The notes below the pieces were generated by a model. It searched no databases, had not been told where the DNA came from, and saw nothing but the letters and a program-made list of their open reading frames with translations. Below are positions 12,061 through 21,824 of a stretch of DNA of 64,000 nt, piece by piece. Each line of letters begins with the position of its first letter. Positions within the stretch are counted from its first letter, which is position 1. The stretch comes from Aphelidium insulamus (lineage: Eukaryota > Aphelidiomycota > Aphelidea > Aphelidiaceae), in contig JAZDSV010000019.1 of the NCBI GenBank assembly GCA_036784855.1, positions 186,001 through 250,000 of the forward strand. Direction: 5' to 3'. Both the position numbers and the translations under genes were made by a program.

Positions 12061-12564
12061 TTATAGATGCTTCTTCACTGTAGCTTCCACCTTGTTGGCG
12101 TCCGCGCCGACCACTTCGTCAATCTTGGCACCGTTCTTGAAGAATTGGAATGTCGGCATTGCCTGAATCTCATACTTTGCCGCCACATCCTAAACATTCA
12201 TTAGATGTTAGTGTGTATCAAAAGCAGACATATGCTCCATGTAAGCACATCAGCCAGCATTGAACTGACCGCAAGCTCATCTACGTCGACCTTGAGGAAC
12301 ACAACGTCAGTGTACTTTGTGCTGTACTCTTCGATCTTTGGTGCGATGAAGCGGCACGGTCTACACAAGTAGTGCACACAGGTTATTGCAATGTGTGTGA
12401 GGACATGAATCCTGCCGCTGCGTACCCGCACCCTGCTAAGGTCAGCGCTCAAGGCACAGTCAGCATGCCAGTCACGTACAGGTGGCAAAGAAATCAACCA
12501 CCACCAGCTTGCCGCTGTCAATGTGCTGCTGAAATTCCGCTGCTGACTTTACTTTGATGACCAT
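12061..12564 (-). CDS. Thioredoxin
   Basis: Small cytosolic dithiol-disulfide oxidoreductase. The exons on the minus strand are 12480-12564, 12426-12432, 12270-12360 and 12061-12189, totalling 312 nt and 103 residues, the normal thioredoxin length. The protein starts [12 protein letters not shown], has [19 protein letters not shown] with the active-site CGPC, then [12 protein letters not shown], the cis-proline loop [13 protein letters not shown] and the ending ATVKKHL. The active site is assembled from three exons: exon 1 ends with T, a 7-nt microexon (GGTGCGG) supplies Trp-Cys and most of Gly, and exon 3 starts ACCGTGC for the rest of Gly, Pro and Cys. All introns are GT-AG, of 47, 65 and 80 nt. 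No N-terminal targeting sequence is seen. Confidence 0.95.
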
Positions 12565-13025
12565 TTTTGGGGTGATGTGCTGCTGGATCAACGCAACGGG
12601 GCTTCGGTTGGGAGAATATATATCGCAGTCTGGATGACGTCATTGCACGATTCAACTATATATGAACTATATATTTTGGCAGCTACATATTGCTACATTC
12701 GTACACATTCTGTTAAGACTTAATTTAGACTTGAATTCGTACACTTCGTTGCATTAAGGTAATGCGTTCAATGTGAAGAACTCATCATAGATGGCGGAAG
12801 GTAAGTCTGAGCGGATTAAGCTGACTTGGCAACACGATATTAGATCCATACTTCATCAACGTACGGGGTGGCATTTAAAAAAGTTAATAGACCAATGTCT
12901 GCAGTTGTCCTGCTAGAGCCTTCCATGGGTCAAGGTTGACATCTCGGCCAATCAGTGAGCAGATTGGAACTAGCCAGGCTGCCCACAGCAGACACCCCGA
13001 ACCATCCACCGCCTCTACAGCAAAT
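12565..13025. promoter_or_regulatory. Divergent promoter region between thioredoxin and RACK1
   Basis: About 460 bp between two divergently transcribed genes. Part of it is AT-rich. A CCAAT-type GGCCAATCAG lies near 12947-12956. A tiny spliceable reading frame begins at ATG 12791, with donor GTAAGT at 12801, branch-like CTGAC at 12821 and acceptor AG at 12843. Spliced, it would encode 14 residues (MAEDPYFINVRGGI). It could be a RACK1 upstream ORF or chance. Confidence 0.35.
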
Positions 13026-14260
13026 ATGAGCGAAACTCTCGGACTGCGCGCCACCCTGAAAGGTCACGATGGCTGGGTTACCGCCTTGGTGAGTCGATGT
13101 GCAATGCCGAACTTTGCCTGGCGAAAAGTCTGACCATACGCTAGGCGACCACTCCGCAGGCGCCCGATATGCTGGTGTCGGCTTCGCGCGACAAGACCGT
13201 CATCATCTGGAACATCACCCGTGACGAGGTCAACTACGCCGTGCCCAAGAAGTCTCTGACTGGGTATGCTCACACGCGTGTAAACCTGTTCGCGCCGCTC
13301 ACCGCCACGTAGCCACAACCACTTTGTCCAGGACGTCGTCATCAGCTCTGACGCGCAGTTTGCCCTGTCCGCCTCGTGGGACAAGACCCTGCGCCTGTGG
13401 GACCTGAACGCGGGCACCACCACCCGCCGCTTTGTCGGCCACACCAACGACGTCATGTCGGTGTCCTTCTCCCCGGACAACCGTCAGATCGTGTCGGGAT
13501 CCCGTGACAAGACCATCAAGCTCTGGAACACCATTGGCGAGTGCAAGTTCAACATAACCGACAATGGCCACACCGAGTGGGTCAGCTGCGTGCGCTTCTC
13601 CCCCAGCCCGTCAAACCCGCTGATCGTGTCTGGCGGTTGGGACCGTCTGGTCAAGGTATGCCTTAAGTGTGTTCAGTTGCCGATGATGTCAAAAAAATAT
13701 ATTTGCTACTTCGGATGGCGGTCATTATGACCCCAGATGAGACAAAACATTCACCATATCCACTGAGGCGTATACTGGACTATATCGTGACTCAAATAAC
13801 TATATTATCTGGGACTAACAATGTGCACTAGGTGTGGGAGCTGACCAAGTGCAAGCTGCGCACCAACCACATTGGCCACACCGGCTACATCAACACAGTG
13901 ACCGTGAGTCCCGATGGCAGCTTGTGCGCCTCGGGCGGCAAGGACGGCATCGTCATGCTGTGGGACCTGAACGAGGGCAAGCACTTGTACTCGCTGGAGG
14001 CCGGCGACGTCGTGCACTCGCTCACCTTCTCCCCGAACCGGTACTGGCTGTGCGCCGCCACCGAGAGCTGCATCAAGATCTGGGACTTGGAAAGCAAGAG
14101 CGTGGTGGACGAACTGCGCCCCGAGTACACTGGCACTGGACCGCAGAAGAAGGGATCGGAGCCGTACTGCACCTCGCTCGCCTGGTCGGCCGATGGTCAG
14201 ACGCTGTTCAGCGGCTACACGGACGACATGATTCGCGTGTGGCAGGTGACGCGCCTCTAA
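13026..14260 (+). CDS. RACK1: RACK1 (Gbeta-like ribosomal scaffold, Asc1)
   Basis: Seven-bladed WD40 protein of the small ribosomal subunit that also anchors signalling kinases. The exons are 13026-13088, 13145-13263, 13313-13655 and 13832-14260, all joined in frame, giving about 317 residues, the family's usual length. It begins [23 protein letters not shown] repeats read [67 protein letters not shown] and [10 protein letters not shown]. The first two introns are 56 and 49 nt. The third (13656-13831) is 176 nt and carries a U24-type box C/D snoRNA, as in the ASC1 gene of budding yeast. The coding region is more GC-rich than its flanks, as expected for a highly expressed gene. Confidence 0.97.
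13676..13770 (+). ncRNA. U24 (SNORD24/snR24)-type box C/D snoRNA in RACK1 intron 3
   Basis: Box C (ATGATGT, 13683-13689) is followed by ATATTTGCTAC (13699-13709), a degenerate D' (TCGG near 13711), a C'-like GATGAGA (13736-13742) and box D CTGA (13763-13766). Short complementary ends (GCC before box C, GGC after box D) can form the terminal stem. ATATTTGCTAC is complementary to the conserved large-subunit rRNA segment GTAGCAAATAT. A second guide containing TCACCA precedes box D. From memory, the element order and guide match yeast snR24 and human U24. In yeast U24 also lies in the intron of the RACK1 homologue. It should direct 2'-O-methylation of 25S/28S rRNA. Ends are approximate. Confidence 0.82.
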
Positions 14261-14632
14261 TTGTTACTGGTGGTTGGCGGTGTAGAACAAGTTGCCGCTC
14301 ATACATGCAATCTGCCAACTAAAATATACTGCGACAATCTGCCTATCTGATAATTTCTTGCCATGCTGTGCTGTGTCCTCTGTCTCCTTAACGTTAAAGA
14401 CAAGAGCATTCAAAAGGAATTGAAGGAATAATGGAAACATAGACAACTTTAACATCGAGACAATTTCAAGCGCTTCTTATGCATTACGTTGCAGGAACAA
14501 GCATGCTCAGTGTAATGTCTGTTTCGTGTTCAATGTGTGTAATGTCTGTCGCGCGGTGAATTATGTAGCTTTCATGAAGAACACTATAAAATCCCAAGAT
14601 TCCAATAAAACCATTGATTATAATTATATATA
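14261..14632. other. Convergent intergenic region
   Basis: 372 bp between the 3' ends of RACK1 and the minus-strand membrane protein. It is AT-rich with AATAAA-like stretches on both strands (for example AATAAAACC near 14604). No gene or RNA structure is evident; it probably holds the two 3' UTRs and poly(A) signals. Confidence 0.5.
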
Positions 14633-16262
14633 TCAAAAGAACTGCGAGCGCATGCCGGCAGCGCTATTGGACCCACTGCTACTCAGCGGCGAGCGCACCT
14701 TGCCACGCGGCGACGGCAACCGCGACTCCCGATCGCCCATCACCGACACGCTGTCATCGGGACAGATTGAGGCGCGATCATCGCCACCGCCGCCCAGCAC
14801 GCTCCCCCTGGTAAGCATCTTTGCCTTGGCCATCAGTGATGCGCGGTGCTGCTGCCATCCAGTCAGCGCTGCGGGTGCCATTGTCTTTTGTGCCGCGGTG
14901 GACGACACACCGCTCAGCCGCACCACGGACGACTGTTCCCACACCGAAGTGGCGCCTCCAGTGCTGGCGCGATTATAGTTGTGATTTCCGCTGACCACGG
15001 AGCGGCCATAGTCGGACGCCGACACCACGGACATGGATGCCGCGGACTCGGCACCGCAGAATGACTCCACCTCGTAGGAGCGGATGCACTCGTCGGTGGG
15101 CGTGGATGCGATCACACGTGCGTGGCTGCTGTCGCCGCCGCCATGGCCGCCAATAATGCTCGGCATGCGCGGCAGGTCCCGCAACATGTTCTTGTGCATC
15201 TGCGACATGCGCACGCCGAACGCGCGCCAAGAATCGCGCGCTGCCGAGACCTTGGTGCCGCCTTGAATTGCCGGCGCGGCTACGGAAGGAGCATGCTTCA
15301 CTGGTGCGCGAGACTGCGCAGTGAGGGGTACAGGACCAGTTTTCTGTTTGCCCGCATCGAGTGCTGTCTCTGGCACAGAGTGCTGTCGACGCCACTGCAC
15401 CACAAACAGGCCCACCATGGCCGCCAGCAGGGCAATGCCGAACACAGAGCCAATTATGGCGGCGGTGGTTGCGCCACTCTCTGGCGTTGCCGCGGAATCA
15501 CCTAGCTCCGACGACGCGGTGTATGGGCTGCCCAGCTTCTTGGCGCCGGGCGGCAGCGGCTCGTTCAGCTGACCGGCCCCATTAGCATCAACTGTTTGCT
15601 CCTCACCATTAGGCAGTTCAATCTGCTGGACCATGGGGCCATCGTTCGAGCTGGCGGGTGGCGGCGAGTTGTCGGCCGGGTTCTGTGCACTCTGACTTTG
15701 ACTCTGGGCTAATTCAGACGGTGGAGGCGGCGGAGATGCCGGAGTGGGGGCGGCTGGGGGAGCATGTGCAGCTGGCTGTTGAGTGGACGTGGTGGTGGCA
15801 GCCTCGACTTCGGGTCCCTTGCCAGTGTCACTGGATGTCGCGGCAAATAATGCCGGAGTGTTGGGCACATCGGTGCCGGCCGATACTATTGGAGCAGCTG
15901 GCACAGAAGCAGCGCCGCTTGGCACAGCCGCGAATAACGCGCCGCCACTGCCATCTACAGGAGCGGCCGCGTGTGTTGCATCACTCAGGTCTGGTAGATT
16001 GTCTGCACAGGTAGATATATACACGTTAGTAGGGTGTGACTAGTGTCCACGTTCACACATACCGGCACCACTATTGCCACTGCCATTGTTTTGCTGCTGA
16101 TGCTGCTTATTGCCACCGCCTATATCAATGTCAGTCAATGAGTGACAGTGTGATACATTAACACGCACCGTCCGCTGCCTGCTTCCCCTCTACGGGCACA
16201 GCCATCGCACACTCGAGGGCTGCCAGTACGGCAACAACTTTAAAGACACTGTATGCACGCAT
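14633..16262 (-). CDS. Single-pass type I membrane protein, Ser/Pro/Ala-rich ectodomain
   Basis: Unrecognised. Three exons (16169-16262, 16063-16119, 14633-16002) give about 506 residues. The first codes for a signal peptide (MRAYSVFKVVAVLAALECAM) followed by a His/Gln/Asn spacer. The ectodomain is low-complexity, rich in Ala, Pro, Ser and Thr, with no cysteine-rich module, and looks like a glycosylated stalk. One transmembrane helix reads TTAAIIGSVFGIALLAAMVG and onward, with Arg-Arg after it as a stop-transfer. The cytosolic tail of about 240 residues is Ser-rich and basic, with many possible phosphorylation sites, and ends AGMRSQFF. Layout and neighbourhood resemble a cell-surface sensor or cell-wall stress protein, but there is no enzymatic domain. 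The introns are about 50-60 nt and GT-AG. Confidence 0.72.
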
Positions 16263-16528
16263 TGTTGATCAAAATAAAACCGATACTTGTTGAGTTGCGC
16301 AGAAGTCGCGATGCAGCCAGCAAAGCCAGGAGATCGTGATCGTACTCCCCATCTCCGGCCAATCACCGTCCGCAGATGCGATCAGTGTATCTTGCAGCAG
16401 ACTTGCAATCCCTTACGATGTATTTTTTGTGGCTGCAGGTATTTACAATTATAACGATGTGCAACCTGTGGCAGATCAGTATGATGCATACATTGAAGCA
16501 GTCTGCCCAGATTTATTGCGACATACAC

Positions 16529-18337
16529 TTAATCTGACTGCTCTTCTAGCCATTCCCGGGTTGTGGATGCTCGACACAGACTTAGAATTCGTTGCCAATC
16601 CCACACACAACCCCGTGCTCGCAACCACTGCAACGTAAATATTTTTCGGTTGTCCTTTATACGTGTGCTGGTTGCCGCAATTATGCAAGCATTCGTACAA
16701 TGCTGGAAACCAAGTTCGTGCATCCATTCCACAAGTTCTATATCACCCATCTCGATGGCCATGCTCAGAACGTTCAAATCTCCAAAATTGATTTGATCAA
16801 CTTCAGATAAATCACTGAAATTACTGCTTCCATCATTCTGATCATTTTCACTCTCATTGTTGACATCAGCGTAAATTGAGTCACTCATCTGGGCATTCTT
16901 ATCGCCCAGCTCCATTTGGTACCCATTGGCGTACGCCCACTTCACGATCTCCAAGTAGCGGCATAAATTTGAATAACGGGATTTGCACCCAATACATAAG
17001 TCAAGAAAGTTGTGCAGCGGGTTTTCAGTGCCGCCTTTATCATTCCAATTCCCGAATCAAACGTGAATGGAAGTTCAACTCCATGTGCCCACTGCACCAC
17101 TCTTAAATCTACTAATTCGCTCACAGATTGTGACCATTTTAATCCGATTTCCAGCATAAACTGTTAAGTGGGTAGATGGCCTGATGATGCTGCCAATTCT
17201 GCTCCATCTTTAGGCATCGAGTATCCATTAGCATGAGCCCATCTTAATACGTCCAAGTGCCCTTGGCTGGCAGCAACGGCACATGTTCTGTCATACCGTT
17301 CACAGCCATTTGATAACGCCCAAACCAAAATATCTAAACGTCCAGCAGAAGCTGCACTGTAGCATGTTTGATCATCCCAGTCGCAGCCATGCTCGCGCGC
17401 CCACTGTAGAATATCAAGGCGTCCGGCGAGAGCTGCACTGGCACATGTTCGATGATCCCAGTCACAACCATGATCTCGCGCCCACTTCAGTATATCAAAA
17501 TGTCCACGGCCAGCTGCATTGCTGCATGTTCGAGCATTCCATCCACAGCCATGGTCTCGCGCCCACTTCAAAATATCAAGGCGGCCAGCCGCCGCTGCAA
17601 ATGCACATACTTCGTTATTCCACCCAGCGCCATTTTCGTTTGCCCACTTTAAAACATCCCACTCGCGATGTGTGGCAGCAGTTAAGCAAAGAACGGGGCT
17701 CAACTTCACACCCGCCCATTGTGCATGAAGCCGGCGCATTACATCCAAATGGCCATGCTCTGCCAGACCGTCAAAACAATTACTATTGATCTGCATGCCG
17801 CGAGCAACAAGCCATTGAATTGTATCATAATTCCCGCCGCAACAAGCTGCCCCAAGCATATTGAGGTCAATTGACACGCCCAAACTGCAGAGCCATTCGA
17901 GCATTGCAGTGTTGCCATGAAAGGCAGCTATTGTCGTCCACAGTGAGAACCGGCGCATATTGTAACGAGACAAATTGATAACGGACACGTGGCCGTTATG
18001 CAGATATTGCAATATTTCTAGCCTGTCGGTCATAAATGCAGCGTTGACCAGCTGTTTTCCACTCGCATATGACGTCAAAGCCAACTTTACACGACTAACG
18101 GATTTCACGGCGTCAAAGTGCGATGTGTCAAATTGTATCGTCCGAATGCCAAATAGTAGGCGTCACGCCATTTCTTGCTTGCAAATCCAAACAAACCGTT
18201 GCACTTGCCGCAGTGCTGAAGAATGCGTGCGATAATCTTACCGGAAGTTGGTCGACTGTTGGAGCAGATGGCACGGTCTCAACAGCTGTCTTTGCCAATT
18301 TGAGCACAGCATGTGTAGAGCACAAACCCCGTTTCAT
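16529..18337 (-). pseudogene. Decayed F-box / ankyrin-repeat gene
   Basis: The intact form would be an F-box protein with a long ankyrin-like repeat array, a substrate adaptor of an SCF ubiquitin ligase. From 18337 the reading goes VDQLP, then after a 1-nt shift KIIARILQHCGKCN and SKKWRDAYYLAFGRYN (F-box-like). It shifts again at about 18125 into a 315-residue block (17164-18108) with about ten repeats of the type GRLDILKWARDHGCGW. An in-frame TAA sits at 17164-17166, after which the same frame continues as QFMLEIGLKWSQ. Another shift near 16955 leads to YLEIVKWAYANGYQ and the end at 16529. The repeat style resembles large ankyrin families of oomycetes, amoebae and giant viruses. Splicing does not explain the breaks, because no suitable donor precedes the TAA. 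Confidence 0.62.
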
Positions 18338-18473
18338 AGCGAGAAGTTTTGTTATTTTCAGGGGATAGTTAGAAGGTGTTCGTGCGCTACACGCGCAATA
18401 CTCTTCGTGACAATGACCTTCATGGCAGTGATTGGAAATGCAGAACGTCACAAAGTCACTGTATTGCGCTGGA

Positions 18474-21400
18474 CTACTTTACAGATTTTGAGCTGTCCTC
18501 GTTGGTGTATGCTACACCCGACGAAGTTACATGTCGTGATCTCCGCGCTCCGTTCCAGTTTGCTACATGCTGATTGCCCATTGTACTGGCCCTATAGTGA
18601 TTTCCAACAGCTTGCTGCGGTCCAAATGCACTGCCTTGCATACTAGTGCGATTTGTACGAGAATTGGCATCACCTGCACCGCCGTGAAAGTAGGCACTGC
18701 TTCGCGCTGTTGATGCAACACGCATGGACTGACGCAGCGATGGCTGCATCGAGAGTCTGCTGCGAGACATGTTGTTCATTGCGATGCTGTTCATTGAGCT
18801 GCGCAGCTGGCTTCGTGGAGGCTCGAATAAGCTCATATCAGGCTTTGGCAATTGTTCAAACAGCGTCGACATTTCATCCACCGTATCTTCAAATGCAGGG
18901 CGCCTGAAATATGATGAGCATGTGAGAACAAACCAAGTAGCGGGCAGTGTATTGCTTACTTGGCGGGCTCTTGTTGCCAGCAATCCTGCATGATCCGCAA
19001 CAGAGTTTCAGTCATCTGGTGTTCCAGATTGCTGGCTGCATCGGCATCGTTCGTGTCAACAAGTTCTTCGGACTTGACTGGCACCGGTGGTCGCTTTCCA
19101 CTGCGTACATTCCATTCTACACAAATGTATAAGCTACAGCATGGATTATACGTTTTCTGTACCTATTTCATCATTCTTCAATCCTTTCCAACAAACATCG
19201 TGAGTCGCCATCTCCCATATGATTATGGAGAAGGCATAGATATCAGCCAGTTTGTCATCATTTGCCGCATCTTTCAGCCGCATTAACGAATTTGAACTGT
19301 CTGCTGGCGCTGGAGGCTGGAGCATGGCTTCAGCGGGTAATTGTTCCACGTTGGCCGCTGGTGCCTCAATAATGGCGGCCTTTACAGAAACGGACTCCAC
19401 ACACTCTGCCGTGCCATCTGCGCTAGTAGTGACTTTCGACTTGGGTCTCGGTGCTCCCAGCATATGGATGTGCATGCGCGCAAACACTTCAGGCGCCGCG
19501 TATCGCACCGATATGCCCTGCACGTCGGAAAATTTGCTCGCCTTGACCTCGGCTTCGCCCAGAACTTTTGCCAGGCCAAAATCGCAAACGATAATCTTCC
19601 AGTAGGTAGTGTCTACGGCGGGCGGCGTAGTATCAGGTGGTAATGGCACGGTCGGGCTAGGCGGTAACTCAATGAGCAAGTTGGCCGCCTTCAAATCACG
19701 ATGTGCAATGCCCAATGAATGAATTTCACCCATTGCCGAGCAGATGTGATACGTGAATCGGTACACGGTATCTGTGCCAAGGAACGTTGCCAGATTCGGG
19801 TCTTGGATCAAGTCCAGCAGCGAGCGAGAATACAACCGGGTCACAATGGACATTGGCTCTTCAGAGTAGCCGACGAGCTTGATGACATGGTCGTGAAAGT
19901 TGAGACTCCACATGATGGACACTTCCTGACGAAAGTGATCCAGCAGTTCTTCGTGCGTCCAGCCACCTGCATTCTTGACAAGTTTGACAACGACTCTGCC
20001 CACACCGTGCTTCTGTCGCAGCCTATCATCCAGCAGTTCGGCCTGATAGACGATGCCACCACCACCTTCAGCAATCACAACGTCCGGTCGCAAGTCATTG
20101 TGGTAGTCCAACTTCAGGAAACCGGGAAGAGCGATTTCGGCCTTGGTATTCATGAGAGTGCGGTCGGGGTACTGCTGTGCGTCCGTGTTGTAGCTGTTAC
20201 GCATGTACCGCACATTAGGTGTGTACGATTGCGGCTCCAAGCTGTCCGAGGAGACGAATTCACTTTCAGTGCCATCGCCCGGCACTCGCATCTGATATCC
20301 ATTGTGCACGTACTGCAGCGGCCCAGACTCATACACATTGTCAAAATCCTGCTGGTTGACAGCATTAAATCCGTCCGCCATGGTTTCTCGGCTGGCGTCG
20401 ATCGACCAGCCACTGGATTGTTGGGTTTTGTCGTCCGGCTCCGACTGCTGCTTGGCCTTTTCAACGTGGACAGGCAGCGTGTTATCTGCACCGCCATAGC
20501 AGGCAAAACATTTGCAGCGGCGCCGTCTGAGGCACACTGTGAGCACCACCAGCGTGACTATTGCAAGTGCGGCCACTGACACCACAGCGATAGTCTGCGC
20601 AAGTGAACCCAGCGGCGAAGTCCAGCCTAGAAAACAGCGATCAGAACATTTTTAGTACCCGTCTTCACTACAGCAAAAAGGTGGAATGGCAACAAAATAA
20701 ACGTGGCACCTCGTGGCGTGTCAACTGCCCACAGCTTTGATAGTACATGCACGTGTGTATAGTGTAGGTACACAGCAGGGTACACAGGGGTGTACTCACC
20801 ATCGGGCGAAGCGGTGGAGACTGTTGGCGTGGAAACAGGTGCGCTGGCCACGGACGAGGTCGGGACAGGTGGAATGGTGGCGCTGGCAGAGGCCGTGGAG
20901 CACACGGTCACGGGTGACGGCTGTGTCACGCCGTCATCGCCAGTGGCCACCCACACCTCACCGCCCAGACGTCGATTGCCACCAATGTTGATCCACGCTG
21001 TGGGGTCGTGCGACGGCGGCTGACACGGGTAGTCGCTGGTGGAGGCCTCCGTGATGTTCATGCCCACTGCGGTCGGATCGTTCGGAGAGTTCTGCTCGCC
21101 GCCAGACACGACACGCACCGTCAGCGCGATGGCCGTAACTTCGGTGCCGGGACTTGTGCCGGATCCACCGTCGGAACAGCCAGAGAATGTGTACGCGTTT
21201 GCCTGTGCCGGATCGTACGGAGGAAAACCGGTGCCGATACCGGTGTACGTGCACGTGATGGATGCACCGCTGCCGACCGGTGTGAATGTCAGCGTGCTCG
21301 AGTAGCCACTGTCGCCCGAGTTGGCACTCGATCCCAGAATCGTGGCGGTGACATTTAGGAACTGTGGCACGGTGAATGTTAGCGGCACGCCGTCCAGCGA

Positions 21401-21637
21401 CGCCACTCCCGACGAGCTGCCGGTGAGTGTGAGCGACGCGCTGACCGTCTGGTCCGGCAAGTAGTATCGGTATGCCAGCAGACGCATCACGCGACACTGC
21501 CGCACGGCGCCGCACGTAACTTGCTGTGCTTGGACCGTGTGAGATCCCGAGAAGACGCCGGCAAGTAGCACGAGTACGAGTACGTGTACTGCACACTCCA
21601 GCGTGCACCGCACATCAAATCCGGCACTGAACTTCAT
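18474..21637 (-). CDS. Receptor-like protein kinase (TKL/TK-like), single-pass membrane
   Basis: Cell-surface receptor kinase. The first exon (from 21637) has a signal peptide (VLVLVLLAGVFSGSHTVQA) and an ectodomain of about 270 residues, rich in Thr, Ser and Gly with few cysteines, no family recognised. After an intron of about 170 nt come a transmembrane helix (TIAVVSVAALAIVTLVVLTV), a basic stop (CLRRRRCKC) and a juxtamembrane region. The kinase domain shows the Gly-rich loop EGGGGIVYQ, the ATP lysine VVVKLVK, the alpha-C glutamate FRQEVSIM, the catalytic loop HRDLKAAN, DFGLAK and AAPEVF. Wording such as HRDLKAAN fits the tyrosine-kinase-like group more than true tyrosine kinases (HRDLAARN). 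An insertion of about 90 low-complexity residues separates APE from the DIYAFSIIIWEM helix. The Ser-rich tail ends SSKSVK. Two introns near 18.9 and 19.15 kb join the C-lobe pieces in frame. Confidence 0.85.
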
Positions 21638-21824
21638 TGCGCAGCTAAGCGAAGATCTATGAAGGAATTGGATACGCGCCGTGGCTGCCTAGGCACCCCG
21701 CGTGTTTGTTCGCGGCGGGCACCGTTGTTGTTTGTGTCAGCGTGGTCCTTGCGCCTTTTCCTCACTCAGATACTCACAGACACCTTGACCAGACACCTCG
21801 CCAGAGACGCTTATCACAGATATT

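Noticed and set aside
18210-18245. A 26-nt GTAAGA...TTCAG intron restoring the F-box frame
   Set aside because: Too short to splice, and it would delete the F-box core (KIIARIL), so a frame change is the better reading.
18128-18451. 107-codon minus-strand frame as an independent gene
   Set aside because: Its only recognisable text (VDQLP) is the first piece of the decayed F-box gene; the rest is out of phase with it.
19719-20579. Plus-strand frame of 286 codons opposite the receptor kinase
   Set aside because: Antisense to a well-supported kinase exon; no domain and no start context.
20628-20799. RNA gene in the first intron of the receptor kinase (about 170 nt)
   Set aside because: Longer than average, but no box C/D pair or H/ACA hairpin could be found by eye.
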